Shown in pieces: positions 36,204-45,464 of a stretch of DNA of 64,000 nt. Source of the stretch: Shewanella pealeana ATCC 700345 (GTDB lineage Bacteria; Pseudomonadota; Gammaproteobacteria; Enterobacterales; Shewanellaceae); assembly GCF_000018285.1 (NCBI RefSeq), contig NC_009901.1, forward strand, positions 4,401,001 through 4,465,000. Reading direction: 5' to 3'. Under the pieces are notes generated by a model. The model was not told where the DNA came from and did no database searches. It worked only from the letters and a program-made list of their open reading frames with translations. The position numbers were made by a program, and so were the translations under genes. Position 1 is the stretch's first letter; each line of letters starts with the position of its first letter.

Positions 36204-38558
36204 CTAACCAGCTCGTTCTATTTGTTCTGTAAAACTGGCCTCATTCTGGTCGCGAATTAATAGCTGAGTAAACTCTGCAGCCGGCACAGGACGACTAAAC
36301 AGATAGCCCTGACCAAATTCACAATTGTGCTGCTGTAAAAACAGCGCTTGCTCATCGTTTTCAATTCCCTCAGCAACCACCTTAAGCTTTAACGATTTAG
36401 CCATCGCCAGTATCGCCGATACCAAGGATGCATCCGATGAACAAACGGTCATATTATTAATAAAGGCGCGATCAATTTTTAGCTTAGTAAATGAGAATTT
36501 CTGCAGATAACTTAACGCCGAATAACCGGTACCGAAATCATCGATAGATAGGCCTACTCCGAGCTGCTTAAGATAAGCGAGCATCTTCATCAAGGCATTA
36601 TCTTGCTCTATCAGTAGACTCTCGGTCACCTCCATTTCCAGCTGGCTAGCAGGAAGCCCCGTTTGCACCAACACATCGACGATACGCTCTTGCAACGCCT
36701 CACAATACCTAAATTGTACACTCGAGAAATTGATGGCGATCTTGATCGGGCTGATCTGCTGCCAAGCTGCAGCTTGAGTACAAGCCTCAAGTAAGACGAT
36801 GTCGCCGAGTCGGTGGATCAAGCCATTTTTCTCAGCCAAAGGAATGAAATCCTCTGGAGAAACAAAACCAAGCTCGCTATCGGTCCAGCGCATAAGGGCT
36901 TCGGCAGCGACGATCTTACGACTAACCAGATCTAAGATCGGTTGATAGTAGATCTCTAATTCGCCTTGCTGCACGGCCTGATGTAAACGTACATTGAGGG
37001 CAAAACTACGCTGCACATCTAGGTTCATCTGCTCATCGTAAAAGTTAAAACCGTTCCTGCCCATATCTTTAACGCTGTATAGCGCGGTGTCGGCGCGTTT
37101 CAGCAGAGTCGAAGCATTGGTACCATCTTTAGGGTAAACAGACATACCGATACTGGCCGAGACAAAAAATTCTTGCTGCTCAATTCGAAATGGCTTTTCA
37201 AACACAGATAAAATACTACTCGCTACCAACTTGGCAGAGTCTTGATGCTGGATATCTGGCACAATCACCAAGAACTCATCACCACCTAAGCGAGCGACAA
37301 TATCACTGGTACGCACAGACTTTAGTAGGCGCTTACTGGCTTGCTTTAATAGCAGATCGCCAGCGTGATGGCCCACGGTATCATTAACCTGCTTAAAGTT
37401 ATCTAGATCGATAAACAGCAACAGAATTTGGGTCTGTTTCACATGGGAACGACCAATCATCTCCTGCAAGCGAGCCATGCCATGGGTGCGATTGGCTAAG
37501 TTGGTTAATTCATCATGAGTCGCCTGATATTCCAGCTTACTTTCAGACTCCTTACGCTTAGAAATCTCTTCATGCAGCTGAGTGTTTTGCATCGCCAGTT
37601 TTTGTTGTTGTTCTGAAGATAACTCCACCTGAGTCTGTAGCACTAAGTTGGCGTTATTCACTCGCATCAGGTAGATCAAACCCAGAAATACTGGCAACGC
37701 CAGAAGAGAGATCCCCGCTATAAACCACGCAGAGGTGAAAATATCTTGCTCACTAACGGGCTTAAACCAACTCTCCAGCACCAGCGGCGTCGACGCGACC
37801 TTTTTCTCAAAATAGATGATCCTAGAATTATCGCCGTAATAGCTAGTCTTACCAATTTCAGTTTCAGTTTCACAACCTTGCAATGAATTCCAAACCAGTA
37901 TGTCTCCGATGGGGGTTACCAAGGTCAAGCAGCTGCCGCTCTCGAGATGCTCCTGCGTCGAGAGAAGTTTAATCAGCAGATCGGTATTTAGGGTGGCAAC
38001 TAGAATCGCAACGGGTTTATTCTGATGATAAATCGTCTGCAGTAACTGAATGGCGGTCCCTTCTACGCCTTTAACTACCTGAAGTTTATGGTCTTTTGTT
38101 TCCATCTCTTTCAGGGGGAGCTGGTTAATATCAAACGCCACCTCTGGTCGAGTATTAACAATAACGGTTTGCCCTATCCCGACAATCATCACTCTTGTGT
38201 AGATCTGCTGACCATCCATCATGTTTGATCGGGTAAAGTTTTCTATCATCTGAGTAAGACTAAATAGACTCGAACCGAGTCCATACTGCAGCGACATACC
38301 TGCCGCTAAATTTGAGAAATAGGTATTAACGTCACGCTTCTGACTCAGGTTGGCAATATTTTTTTCACTGGCATCGAAGAAGAAACTTAAGTTTTCGGTG
38401 TAATTACTGACTCTTAAATTAAGCTCGCTATTTTGTGACTCTTTTAAGCGACTCTGGCCTAAATTGGTCACAGTCAAAATAAGAATTAAGTAGCCGCTCA
38501 ATAAGATGCCAGCAATGATGATCGCGGTTTTGCTGTTAAACCATTTAAAGTGTTTCAT
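36204..38558 (-). CDS. Membrane GGDEF-EAL c-di-GMP enzyme
   Basis: 784 residues from the ATG at 38558, one base after the upstream gene's stop; TTG or ATG starts up to 38591 are possible. Membrane segments at about 8-28 and 290-310 flank a periplasmic sensor. The GGDEF domain is intact (RLGGDEFLV) with an I-site RxxD (RTSD) five residues before it, so product inhibition is likely. The EAL domain is also intact (AAEALMRW, DDFGTGYSALSYL). It could make or break c-di-GMP depending on the signal. It follows directly the SBP-3 protein, which probably delivers the ligand. Confidence 0.93.
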   Translation of the reverse strand: MKHFKWFNSKTAIIIAGILLSGYLILILTVTNLGQSRLKESQNSELNLRVSNYTENLSFFFDASEKNIANLSQKRDVNTYFSNLAAGMSLQYGLGSSLFSLTQMIENFTRSNMMDGQQIYTRVMIVGIGQTVIVNTRPEVAFDINQLPLKEMETKDHKLQVVKGVEGTAIQLLQTIYHQNKPVAILVATLNTDLLIKLLSTQEHLESGSCLTLVTPIGDILVWNSLQGCETETEIGKTSYYGDNSRIIYFEKKVASTPLVLESWFKPVSEQDIFTSAWFIAGISLLALPVFLGLIYLMRVNNANLVLQTQVELSSEQQQKLAMQNTQLHEEISKRKESESKLEYQATHDELTNLANRTHGMARLQEMIGRSHVKQTQILLLFIDLDNFKQVNDTVGHHAGDLLLKQASKRLLKSVRTSDIVARLGGDEFLVIVPDIQHQDSAKLVASSILSVFEKPFRIEQQEFFVSASIGMSVYPKDGTNASTLLKRADTALYSVKDMGRNGFNFYDEQMNLDVQRSFALNVRLHQAVQQGELEIYYQPILDLVSRKIVAAEALMRWTDSELGFVSPEDFIPLAEKNGLIHRLGDIVLLEACTQAAAWQQISPIKIAINFSSVQFRYCEALQERIVDVLVQTGLPASQLEMEVTESLLIEQDNALMKMLAYLKQLGVGLSIDDFGTGYSALSYLQKFSFTKLKIDRAFINNMTVCSSDASLVSAILAMAKSLKLKVVAEGIENDEQALFLQQHNCEFGQGYLFSRPVPAAEFTQLLIRDQNEASFTEQIERAG

Positions 38559-38559
38559 G

Positions 38560-39486
38560 TTACTTGTGAGCATCGGCTGCCGCTTGTTCAAAATAATCTT
38601 GATAATAATGAAAAACGGTCGGGTAATGCTTTTTCACTAACTTGTTATAGCTACCATCCGCGCGGATCTGCTTCAGGTAGCCATTGAAGACCTCCCTCAG
38701 CTGTGGCGAGTCTTTACGAAAACCTATGGCCATTCTCTGATCTTCAGAAATTGGACCGATGATCTTGATTGCATTAGGCCATTTATCTATTGCTATCAGA
38801 GAGTCGGCAACATCTAATAAGGTCGCTTCGGCCTCGATGCTGAGTAAGAAAGGCACCATCTCATTGAGCTGCAATTGTTTCACGGGCAGAATCACATTAG
38901 CCTGAGTCGCATAAAGATTGTATAGATCGGGGTCGAGGCAGGACTGCTTCATCGCCAGAATATCACGCTGTTTCAGCAACTCTTTTACCTGAGCAACATC
39001 GCCCGAAGTAGAGCCAGTTGGCTTGATAGGATTAAGTTCGGAACTGGTGCGCGCAACGAGCCATACCGCAGACGGGAAGTAGTCATCGGAGAAATCGACT
39101 AACTCTTCGCGCCAATCTAAAATGGTTAAGCCGTTGGCTATCACATCCCCCACAATAGGCTCCGGCTCGCCATAAACCACTTGGTTATTAATAAACTGGC
39201 CATTACGCCCAGTCAACATACCAAATACATTGCTCCACTTGGCTGGTACGAACTCATATTCGACACCAAGATAATCGGCGAAGTTTTGCATCAGCTCAAT
39301 ATCGAGGCCATTATGGGTTAACTTGTTTCCTTCTGAATACTGAGAAACGAAGTTTGCATAAGGTACACCTAGATGACGTAACACTCCTTCAGCTTTAATC
39401 TCGGCTAAATCTCTCGCCAAAGCATGATTCGCTGATAAGCCTAAAAACAACATTACGACTAGCTGAATGATGAATCTTGATTTCAT
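38560..39486 (-). CDS. Periplasmic SBP family 3 protein (sensor partner of GGDEF-EAL)
   Basis: 308 residues from the ATG at 39486, chosen because AAGGTGT lies 8 bases before it; a start at 39501 would add five residues. Signal peptide KSRFIIQLVVMLFLGLSANHALA. The rest has the amino-acid-binding fold (GVLRHLGVPYANFVSQYS, NGLDIELMQNFADYLGVEYEFVP, VDFSDDY). No transporter permease is adjacent; the next gene is a c-di-GMP enzyme, so it is more likely a sensor subunit than a transport protein. Ligand unknown. Confidence 0.87.
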   Translation of the reverse strand: MKSRFIIQLVVMLFLGLSANHALARDLAEIKAEGVLRHLGVPYANFVSQYSEGNKLTHNGLDIELMQNFADYLGVEYEFVPAKWSNVFGMLTGRNGQFINNQVVYGEPEPIVGDVIANGLTILDWREELVDFSDDYFPSAVWLVARTSSELNPIKPTGSTSGDVAQVKELLKQRDILAMKQSCLDPDLYNLYATQANVILPVKQLQLNEMVPFLLSIEAEATLLDVADSLIAIDKWPNAIKIIGPISEDQRMAIGFRKDSPQLREVFNGYLKQIRADGSYNKLVKKHYPTVFHYYQDYFEQAAADAHK

Positions 39487-39928
39487 TTGAGACACCTTCA
39501 TAAGAGCCTGACGACTTGAGCATCGCTTAGGTAAAATTTGAGTCCACGGAGTATACCTTGAGTCAACGTTAAATCCACGACCTAGGCAGCAATTTTAGCA
39601 ATCGTGATAGTATTTATTCACTTACAATAGAGAATATGAAATTAGCATTTTAAAACAAACAGATAAATGCTAATTAACAAGCTAGCATTCACAATTAAAC
39701 AGCGTTAAAACATGTCAAAAAAATGACAAGTGACATAAAAAAAATGAGTGGCAAAAAGGCAATTAAAAAAGCCAGCTTAGCTGGCTTTTTATTAATCTAT
39801 TTTATGCAGTAAAACTTATCCAACACGGCTAATTTTTGCTCTCTACTTTCTGGTTTTCGATAGCACAAAAGCGCAATGTAGATTATTTGATACAAAGCTA
39901 ATTAATGCTTAAGTTAACTCGTTCAATC
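39487..39928. other. Intergenic region upstream of the SBP gene
   Basis: Contains an 11-bp perfect inverted repeat AATTAGCATTT (39640-39650) / AAATGCTAATT (39665-39675), 150 bp upstream of the SBP gene, which could be an operator. It also holds the terminator at 39766-39790. Nothing else seen. Confidence 0.6.
39766..39790. terminator. Bidirectional terminator, downstream of norW
   Basis: AAAAAGCCAGC / GCTGGCTTTTT with a 3-nt loop; about 140 bp beyond the norW stop. Confidence 0.88.
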
Positions 39929-41098
39929 TTAGGCAGGCGCTTTTCCTAAACGCTTAAGCAAACCAAAAGCCTTACTCATGTGCTGCTCTGCAACCACAAA
40001 ACCTTGTAACTGTTCATCAGTATCAAATGCTTGTACACAAGTCCCCTGTGCATCTATATCTAATTGCCAGCGATTAACCTGTTGCACGGCTTGCCCTGCC
40101 AACTGAATAGGATAAAGCGGCGTTTTAACTTTAACCAACATGGCAGGCAATACGACTGCCGTTAATTGGCCTAACAAGGTTTTAGCTAATGCATTGGCAC
40201 AAACTAAAGCTGGCTGCAGATAGGCTAGCACCTTACCGCCAATCTCAGCGCAATCGCCTAAGGCATAGACATCCATTGCCGTGGTTTGCATTTGCTTATC
40301 CACCACTATGCCTCGCTTAACCGCCAAACCCGCTTGCAGTGCTAGCTGAGTGTTAGCCTGAAGTCCTGCGGCAGAAATGACAGTATCGACAATAAGCGAC
40401 TCACCATTTGCCAGCTCTACCTGAAAAGCTCCACAATCTTCACTCGAGCTAATGCTACTCACTTTGTTATTCAGCGCTAACTGTACGCCTATTTGCTGCA
40501 TCTGCTTGCTTAGCTGAGTGGCAATGTATTCGGGGAGTAAATTAGCCATCAGTTGATCGCAAGGATCGACAGTGATAACTCGCTTGCCTGCTGTTGCGAG
40601 ATCCATAGATAACTCGGTGCCGATCAAACCGCCGCCTATTACCAGCACTCGCTTGGCCAATGCCAATTCTTGCTCGGCAACTTGATACTCTTGCAAACTA
40701 TTGAGGGTCACAATGCGATCCACTGCGTTGCCTGAGAGCGGCGGCACAAAAGCCCTAGCTCCGGTTGCAATAACTAGCTTTGCGTATGGATACACCTTCC
40801 CTGCAACCATGATCTTATGTTGATCTGGCTCAATCGAGTCTACATAGGTATTGGCGTGCAGCTCAAAGTTAAGCTCCCGCGCTAGCTCATCGCCTGATGC
40901 ACGCACAAGATCGCTTGCCAACTGCTGCTTAGACACCACATGGCTCAAGTCTGGTTTATTGTAATCATCACCATTATCAGCACTAAAAACCTGGATCTTA
41001 ATGGTTTGATCGCTGCGTCGAATGGCTCTAATAAGTTGGTAAGCGGCAAAGCCACTACCAATGATGACGATTGGCGCATCAATTTGCTCACTCATCAT
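39929..41098 (-). CDS. norW: NorW, NADH:flavorubredoxin reductase
   Basis: FAD enzyme that passes electrons from NADH to flavorubredoxin. 389 residues. FAD motif IVIIGSGFAAYQLIRAIR at the N-terminus, NAD motif VLVIGGGLIGTELSMDLA in the middle, and FAD-binding DVYALGDCAEIGGKVL near residue 275. It starts one base after the norV stop, so the two are co-transcribed. Length and motifs agree with E. coli NorW (377). Confidence 0.94.
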   Translation of the reverse strand: MMSEQIDAPIVIIGSGFAAYQLIRAIRRSDQTIKIQVFSADNGDDYNKPDLSHVVSKQQLASDLVRASGDELARELNFELHANTYVDSIEPDQHKIMVAGKVYPYAKLVIATGARAFVPPLSGNAVDRIVTLNSLQEYQVAEQELALAKRVLVIGGGLIGTELSMDLATAGKRVITVDPCDQLMANLLPEYIATQLSKQMQQIGVQLALNNKVSSISSSEDCGAFQVELANGESLIVDTVISAAGLQANTQLALQAGLAVKRGIVVDKQMQTTAMDVYALGDCAEIGGKVLAYLQPALVCANALAKTLLGQLTAVVLPAMLVKVKTPLYPIQLAGQAVQQVNRWQLDIDAQGTCVQAFDTDEQLQGFVVAEQHMSKAFGLLKRLGKAPA

Positions 41099-41099
41099 A

Positions 41100-42581
41100 T
41101 TATGCTCCTGCTATGGGTTGAAACACTTGTTTACCAATACCGCATTCTGGGCACAGAAAATCTTCCGCTACATCTGACCAAGTGGTGCCGGGGGCCACAT
41201 CTTGATTTGGCTCACCAATGGCTGGGTCATAAACCCAATTACATACTGTGCACAACATCTTTTGACTATCAGTCACAGCAACGCTTGCGCTACTTTTTGT
41301 AGCAGGCGTAAACGACTCAACACTGTTATCTGCTTTAAGTGGTTCGCGGTTGACTATGTTTTGCTTTAGCGGTTCAGACAGATCTTTGAGTGCCCACTGC
41401 TTAGCAACATGTTGACCGTATTCGCGGCATTCACGCATGGCTTTACCATCTGGGCGCCACTTAGTTTTCATCCCATAGGTCGTTTCAAAGCCTGCATCGG
41501 TTAAACGCGTATGAATACGATCGACTGCACCACCATTCCAACCAAAACTACCGAAGGCAGCCGCCTTCTTATTCTTAAATCTTAAGCCGGTGATCTCTTC
41601 TAACATGCCAGCCACTTTTGGCATCATCACGTTATTCATGGTTGATGAGCCCACTAAGATCCCTTTCGATCTAAAGATACTGGCAAGAATGTCATTCTTA
41701 TCTTGGCGCGATACGTTAAAGACTTTCACCGCAACGCTCGGATCAACATCATGGATCCCCTGGGCAATCGCATCTGCCATCATACGAGTGTTATTCGACA
41801 TAGAATCATAGAACAGCGTAATGCGATCTTCTTGGTAATCATTAGCCCACTCAAGATATTGGTGGATGATCTGCGTTGGGTTATCGCGCCACACAATACC
41901 GTGGGACGTTGCGATCATATCAACCGGAACATTAAAGCTCAGCACTTCATGGATCTTCGCAGTCACCAAGGCACTAAATGGAGTTAAAATATTCGAGTAA
42001 TAACGCAGGCATTGATCCATTAACTCTGTTTGATCGACTTCGTCGTTAAATAGACGTTCATCGCAATAGTGCTGACCAAAGGCATCGTTGCTATACAGCA
42101 CTGCGTCACCCGTTTGGTAAGTCATCATACTATCTGGCCAGTGAAGCATTGGCGCTTCGATAAAGATCAATTGCTTGCCATTACCAATGTCTAAGGTGTC
42201 ACCTGTTTTAACCACATTGAAATTCCACTCAGGGTGATGGTGGTGACCCACAATGGAGTCAACCGCATTTTCAGTGCAATAGATTGGGGTATTAGGGATC
42301 TTTGCCATTAGCGCAACTAAGGCGCCAGAATGATCTTCTTCGGCATGGTTTATCACTATGTAGTCGATTTGATTAAGATCGATCTCCATCTCAAGATTTT
42401 GAATAAACTGCTGGCTAAAACGATGATCGACAGTATCGATCAATACCGTCTTTTGCTCACGAATAAGGTAACTGTTGTAGCTAGTCCCTTTGGTCATCTT
42501 GTACTCGGTACCATGGAAGTCTTGTACTTCCCAGTCGCGTTGTCCTACCCAATGAATGTTGTTTTTGACATGGATTGTCAT
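41100..42581 (-). CDS. norV: NorV, anaerobic nitric oxide reductase flavorubredoxin
   Basis: Cytoplasmic di-iron flavoprotein that reduces NO to N2O without oxygen. 493 residues in three parts: metallo-beta-lactamase-like domain (about 1-250) with iron ligands His79, Glu81, Asp83, His84 in NHAEEDHSG; flavodoxin domain (about 255-395, [17 protein letters not shown]); C-terminal rubredoxin (about 435-490) with the two cysteine pairs CTVC and CPEC. A strong sigma-54 promoter and two NorR-type sites lie upstream, but no norR gene is adjacent. Confidence 0.97.
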   Translation of the reverse strand: MTIHVKNNIHWVGQRDWEVQDFHGTEYKMTKGTSYNSYLIREQKTVLIDTVDHRFSQQFIQNLEMEIDLNQIDYIVINHAEEDHSGALVALMAKIPNTPIYCTENAVDSIVGHHHHPEWNFNVVKTGDTLDIGNGKQLIFIEAPMLHWPDSMMTYQTGDAVLYSNDAFGQHYCDERLFNDEVDQTELMDQCLRYYSNILTPFSALVTAKIHEVLSFNVPVDMIATSHGIVWRDNPTQIIHQYLEWANDYQEDRITLFYDSMSNNTRMMADAIAQGIHDVDPSVAVKVFNVSRQDKNDILASIFRSKGILVGSSTMNNVMMPKVAGMLEEITGLRFKNKKAAAFGSFGWNGGAVDRIHTRLTDAGFETTYGMKTKWRPDGKAMRECREYGQHVAKQWALKDLSEPLKQNIVNREPLKADNSVESFTPATKSSASVAVTDSQKMLCTVCNWVYDPAIGEPNQDVAPGTTWSDVAEDFLCPECGIGKQVFQPIAGA

Positions 42582-42639
42582 ATTGTCACCTATTACTGAA
42601 ATTCAAATAGTGCATTAACACTAAACCTGAAGCTGTAAT

Positions 42640-42656
42640 AGCAGCGAACGTGCCAA
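42640..42656 (-). promoter_or_regulatory. Sigma-54 promoter of norVW
   Basis: Minus strand TTGGCACG-TTCG-CTGCT against consensus TTGGCACG-N4-TTGCW: all but one base agree, with correct GG-N10-GC spacing. The predicted start is about 45 bp before norV. RpoN is encoded in this window. Confidence 0.85.
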
Positions 42657-42735
42657 TATTTCACTATGTTGATTTTAAAGGGTTTAACAGGAAAGCAATC
42701 AAGTTAACACTGTCTTTTTGATAGCGACAATAAAT

Positions 42736-42765
42736 GTCAAAGTGACATATAGCTGTCAATAAGAC
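42736..42765. promoter_or_regulatory. Two NorR-type enhancer sites
   Basis: GTCA-AAG-TGAC (42736-42746) and GTCA-ATA-AGAC (42755-42765) both fit GT-N7-AC; they are 19 bp apart centre to centre, near two helical turns, and 80-110 bp upstream of the sigma-54 promoter. E. coli norVW has three such sites; a third was not found. Confidence 0.7.
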
Positions 42766-42929
42766 ACCTTCAAACTCGAACATCTCTGGGTATTTATAAC
42801 AGTGACCAAACGACTATATAACGACAAAATACGGCCTGAAGTGACTGGTAATCCAAGGTAATACAGAGCGAGTAAGCTCTCGGAAAGTACAGTTTACGGA
42901 AAATATTATCCAGAATGCTCTTTTATAAG

Positions 42930-44042
42930 CTACTCAAGCCTGTCGCGGGCATCAACTGAGACAACTTTTGATGCCGATTCTGCTTGATAGCGAGCAAACA
43001 TTGCCGCTATGGCTTCACTGTCACCGCTGAAACCTTTATCGGTAAGAAACTGCTCATTGTAAAGTTTGCATGCTGAGCGCTCGGGAAGATCGCAATAAAA
43101 GGTCACTATGGTTTTGCCTTGGCCCATTTTAGCTGCGGCGTACAATGCCCCCGCGACATTAAGTGCTGCACTGCTGCCAAGCACTATACCGTCGTGCTCC
43201 TGCACATGGCGAGCAATGGCCACTAGGTCGAGATCCGGCAAGGTTATGGCTTTATCGATCTTGGCCTGACGGAAATTTTCTACCAAGCGCATGATACCGA
43301 TCCCTTCGGTAAACGAGCTACCCGAGGCGCTGTATTTTCCATCCTTTAAATAGGCATAGATCCCTGAACCATCGGGATCCACCAGCCAAGTTTGTAACTG
43401 TGGATTTTGCTCTGATAAATAACGCGAGTTCCCCGCTATGGTGCCACCAGTCCCCGCAACCGAGACTAGGGCATCAATTTTGCCTTGAGTTTGTTGCCAG
43501 ATCTCTGGTCCAGTATGAATAAAGTGAGCCTTGCTATTACTGATATTTTCAAATTGATCCGCCCACCAATAGTTATCATTAGCCTCACCTAGCCGCTTAG
43601 CCGTATGATAAAAATGATCGGGATCAGCAAACGGGCAGGCATCGACTAGCTTAAGTTCGGCGTCAAACAGAGTGATCATCAGCTCTTTTTCACGCGCCTG
43701 CCCCCTAGGCATCACCACCAACATCTTGAATCCCAGCGCCTTGGCAACTAACGCGAGTCCTATACCGGTATTCCCCGCAGTGCCTTCAACGATAGTCATC
43801 CCGGGGGTTAACTTACCCTCAGCGATCGCATCTTGCACCATCTGCAACGCGGCGCGATCTTTAATCGAACCACCAGGGTTTTGTTGCTCGCACTTAAGTA
43901 AGATCTCACAACCCGTCAAATCACTCAGACTATTGATCCGCAGCAGATCGGTATTGCCGATAAGCTCGGTAATATTGTTGGCAATGCCATCGGTAGCAGG
44001 TAATGGGCGTTCGGAATTTGAAGAAAATGAGGAAGCGGACAT
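42930..44042 (-). CDS. PLP-dependent cysteine synthase family protein (CysK/CysM-like)
   Basis: 370 residues from the ATG at 44042 (M-S-A-S-S-F); a 40-residue upstream extension is probably not translated. Fold-type II PLP enzyme: TELIGNTDLLRI, NPGGSIKDRAA with the PLP lysine, and TAGNTGIGLALVAKALGF. The acceptor loop and the C-terminal part (SGSSFTEGIG) resemble O-acetylserine sulfhydrylases, but the protein is about 40 residues longer than CysK/CysM, like a subgroup of uncertain substrate. Cytoplasmic. Confidence 0.85.
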   Translation of the reverse strand: MSASSFSSNSERPLPATDGIANNITELIGNTDLLRINSLSDLTGCEILLKCEQQNPGGSIKDRAALQMVQDAIAEGKLTPGMTIVEGTAGNTGIGLALVAKALGFKMLVVMPRGQAREKELMITLFDAELKLVDACPFADPDHFYHTAKRLGEANDNYWWADQFENISNSKAHFIHTGPEIWQQTQGKIDALVSVAGTGGTIAGNSRYLSEQNPQLQTWLVDPDGSGIYAYLKDGKYSASGSSFTEGIGIMRLVENFRQAKIDKAITLPDLDLVAIARHVQEHDGIVLGSSAALNVAGALYAAAKMGQGKTIVTFYCDLPERSACKLYNEQFLTDKGFSGDSEAIAAMFARYQAESASKVVSVDARDRLE

Positions 44043-44165
44043 AGAATATAATCTCTGTTGCAGATACTCATTCAATATTAGGCACAGTTCTAATTTAAGC
44101 CAAGTCACTAAATTTAGGCAGATGAGAGTTTTAAGGTAACAAGTAGCTTTTATCGAGCTCACACT

Positions 44166-44199
44166 GCCTGTATTAAGTATTGCAATACTTAATACAGGC
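44166..44199. repeat. 34-bp perfect palindrome
   Basis: GCCTGTATTAAGTATTG followed directly by its own reverse complement. It lies 123 bp before the cysteine synthase-like start and 30 bp after the HisC-like stop. No T-run follows on either strand, so it is not a classic terminator; an operator or an RNA-end hairpin are alternatives. Confidence 0.97.
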
Positions 44200-44228
44200 G
44201 AGCGGAATGGTTCAAAAACTATTCTTAG

Positions 44229-45464
44229 CTACACCCAGCCGAGTTCGCGAAACTTTGCTAAAGCCTTGCTGAAGTATTGCATCTGCGCTGGTGTGCCGAT
44301 TGACAGACGGTTCCATCCCTCACCATGGTTAAATGGACGCCCGACTAAAATACCCGCCTTTGCCATGCGCTGCATATACAGCTCACTGTCACCATTCACC
44401 TTGTGGAAGATAAAGTTAGTTTCGCTCGGCAGATAGTCTAAACCGAGTTTAGCTAACTGCTGATACACCAGTGCCTTAGCTTGGTTATTGGATTGCAGAC
44501 TTAGGCTTAACCATTGTGGGCTCTCAAGGCTGGCCTTAGCGGCAACACAACCGATTAGGTTGGCATTGTCGATACTGGCCTGTGCCTGCATTTGTTTGAT
44601 TAAATCAGCATGAGCGACACCGTAACCGACACGTAAGCCTGCTAAGGCATAGATCTTTGAAAAGGTTCTGCAGACCACGATATGCTGCTGGCCTTGTTTA
44701 ATCCGCTCAACCGCCGATGCAAACCCAGCTTGCGCGACATATTCCACATAAGCCTCATCGACGATAAAACTCAGCTGACTCGATGCCTGATCTAACCATT
44801 GATTCAATTCACTTTGCGGCAATAACAAACCCGTCGGGTTATTAGGGTTGCATAAATACACAATTGACGGACCACTATGTGCAGCCACTTTCGCTTTCAT
44901 TTTGGCGAGATCGGTTTGCCACTGACCGTCGAGTTTCACCTTAAGAACTGGGATCCCACGCGCCATGGCATAATCGATGACCACTCCATAGCTTGGGTCT
45001 GGCATCACTAGCTGACTGTTGGTCTGCGCTAATGCATCCAGTGCCATTTTCAATACTTCTGACGAGCCATTTCCATAGATGAGTTGCGATTCTGCTACGG
45101 AGATACTCTCTGCAATAGCTGCCATCAACTGACTGCGCGCAGCATCTGGATAGCGCCATGCATTAGGTAGAGCATCAAGCACGGCTTGTTGCGCTTTAGG
45201 TGCCAGACCAAGTGGATTTTCATTAAAGTTGAGCGGGACCGCTTCATCCGCACTCATCCCGGTCGCTGTTGTCGAACTAGCAGCTGTAGAGACAGAGCTC
45301 GAACTACAACCTAAGGTGGCTAAGCTCGATACAGCTGCGCCAGCATAGAGAAATTGACGACGGCTAATTTTATTCAGCTTTGGTTTATTTAGCCCGGATT
45401 TATTTAGCTCTTGTTTGACTAACTCTTGTTTAACTAACTCTTGTTCAATTAGATTTGACTGCAT
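44229..45464 (-). CDS. HisC-like class I/II aminotransferase with Tat/lipoprotein signal
   Basis: 411 residues. The twin-arginine signal SRRQFLYAGAAVSSLATLGC ends in a lipobox, so the product may be an exported, lipid-anchored PLP enzyme. The catalytic fold is that of histidinol-phosphate aminotransferases: GNGSSEVL, NPNNPTGLLLP, and PLP lysine in TFSKIYALAGLRVGYG. Before the signal lie five degenerate pentapeptide repeats (ELVKQ type, DNA 45375-45450), which make an unusually long n-region. Role in histidine synthesis is unlikely for an exported enzyme; real substrate unknown. Confidence 0.85.
   Translation of the reverse strand: MQSNLIEQELVKQELVKQELNKSGLNKPKLNKISRRQFLYAGAAVSSLATLGCSSSSVSTAASSTTATGMSADEAVPLNFNENPLGLAPKAQQAVLDALPNAWRYPDAARSQLMAAIAESISVAESQLIYGNGSSEVLKMALDALAQTNSQLVMPDPSYGVVIDYAMARGIPVLKVKLDGQWQTDLAKMKAKVAAHSGPSIVYLCNPNNPTGLLLPQSELNQWLDQASSQLSFIVDEAYVEYVAQAGFASAVERIKQGQQHIVVCRTFSKIYALAGLRVGYGVAHADLIKQMQAQASIDNANLIGCVAAKASLESPQWLSLSLQSNNQAKALVYQQLAKLGLDYLPSETNFIFHKVNGDSELYMQRMAKAGILVGRPFNHGEGWNRLSIGTPAQMQYFSKALAKFRELGWV

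Larger units (their letters stand above)
42582..42929. other. norVW control region
   Basis: 348 bp that hold the sigma-54 promoter (42640-42656) and two NorR-type sites (42736-42746, 42755-42765). The distal 150 bp show no obvious feature; no clear terminator for the cysteine synthase-like gene is seen. Confidence 0.7.

Noticed and set aside
42701..42715. IHF site between the NorR sites and the sigma-54 promoter
   Set aside because: AATCAAGTTAACA keeps WATCAA but not the TTR half.
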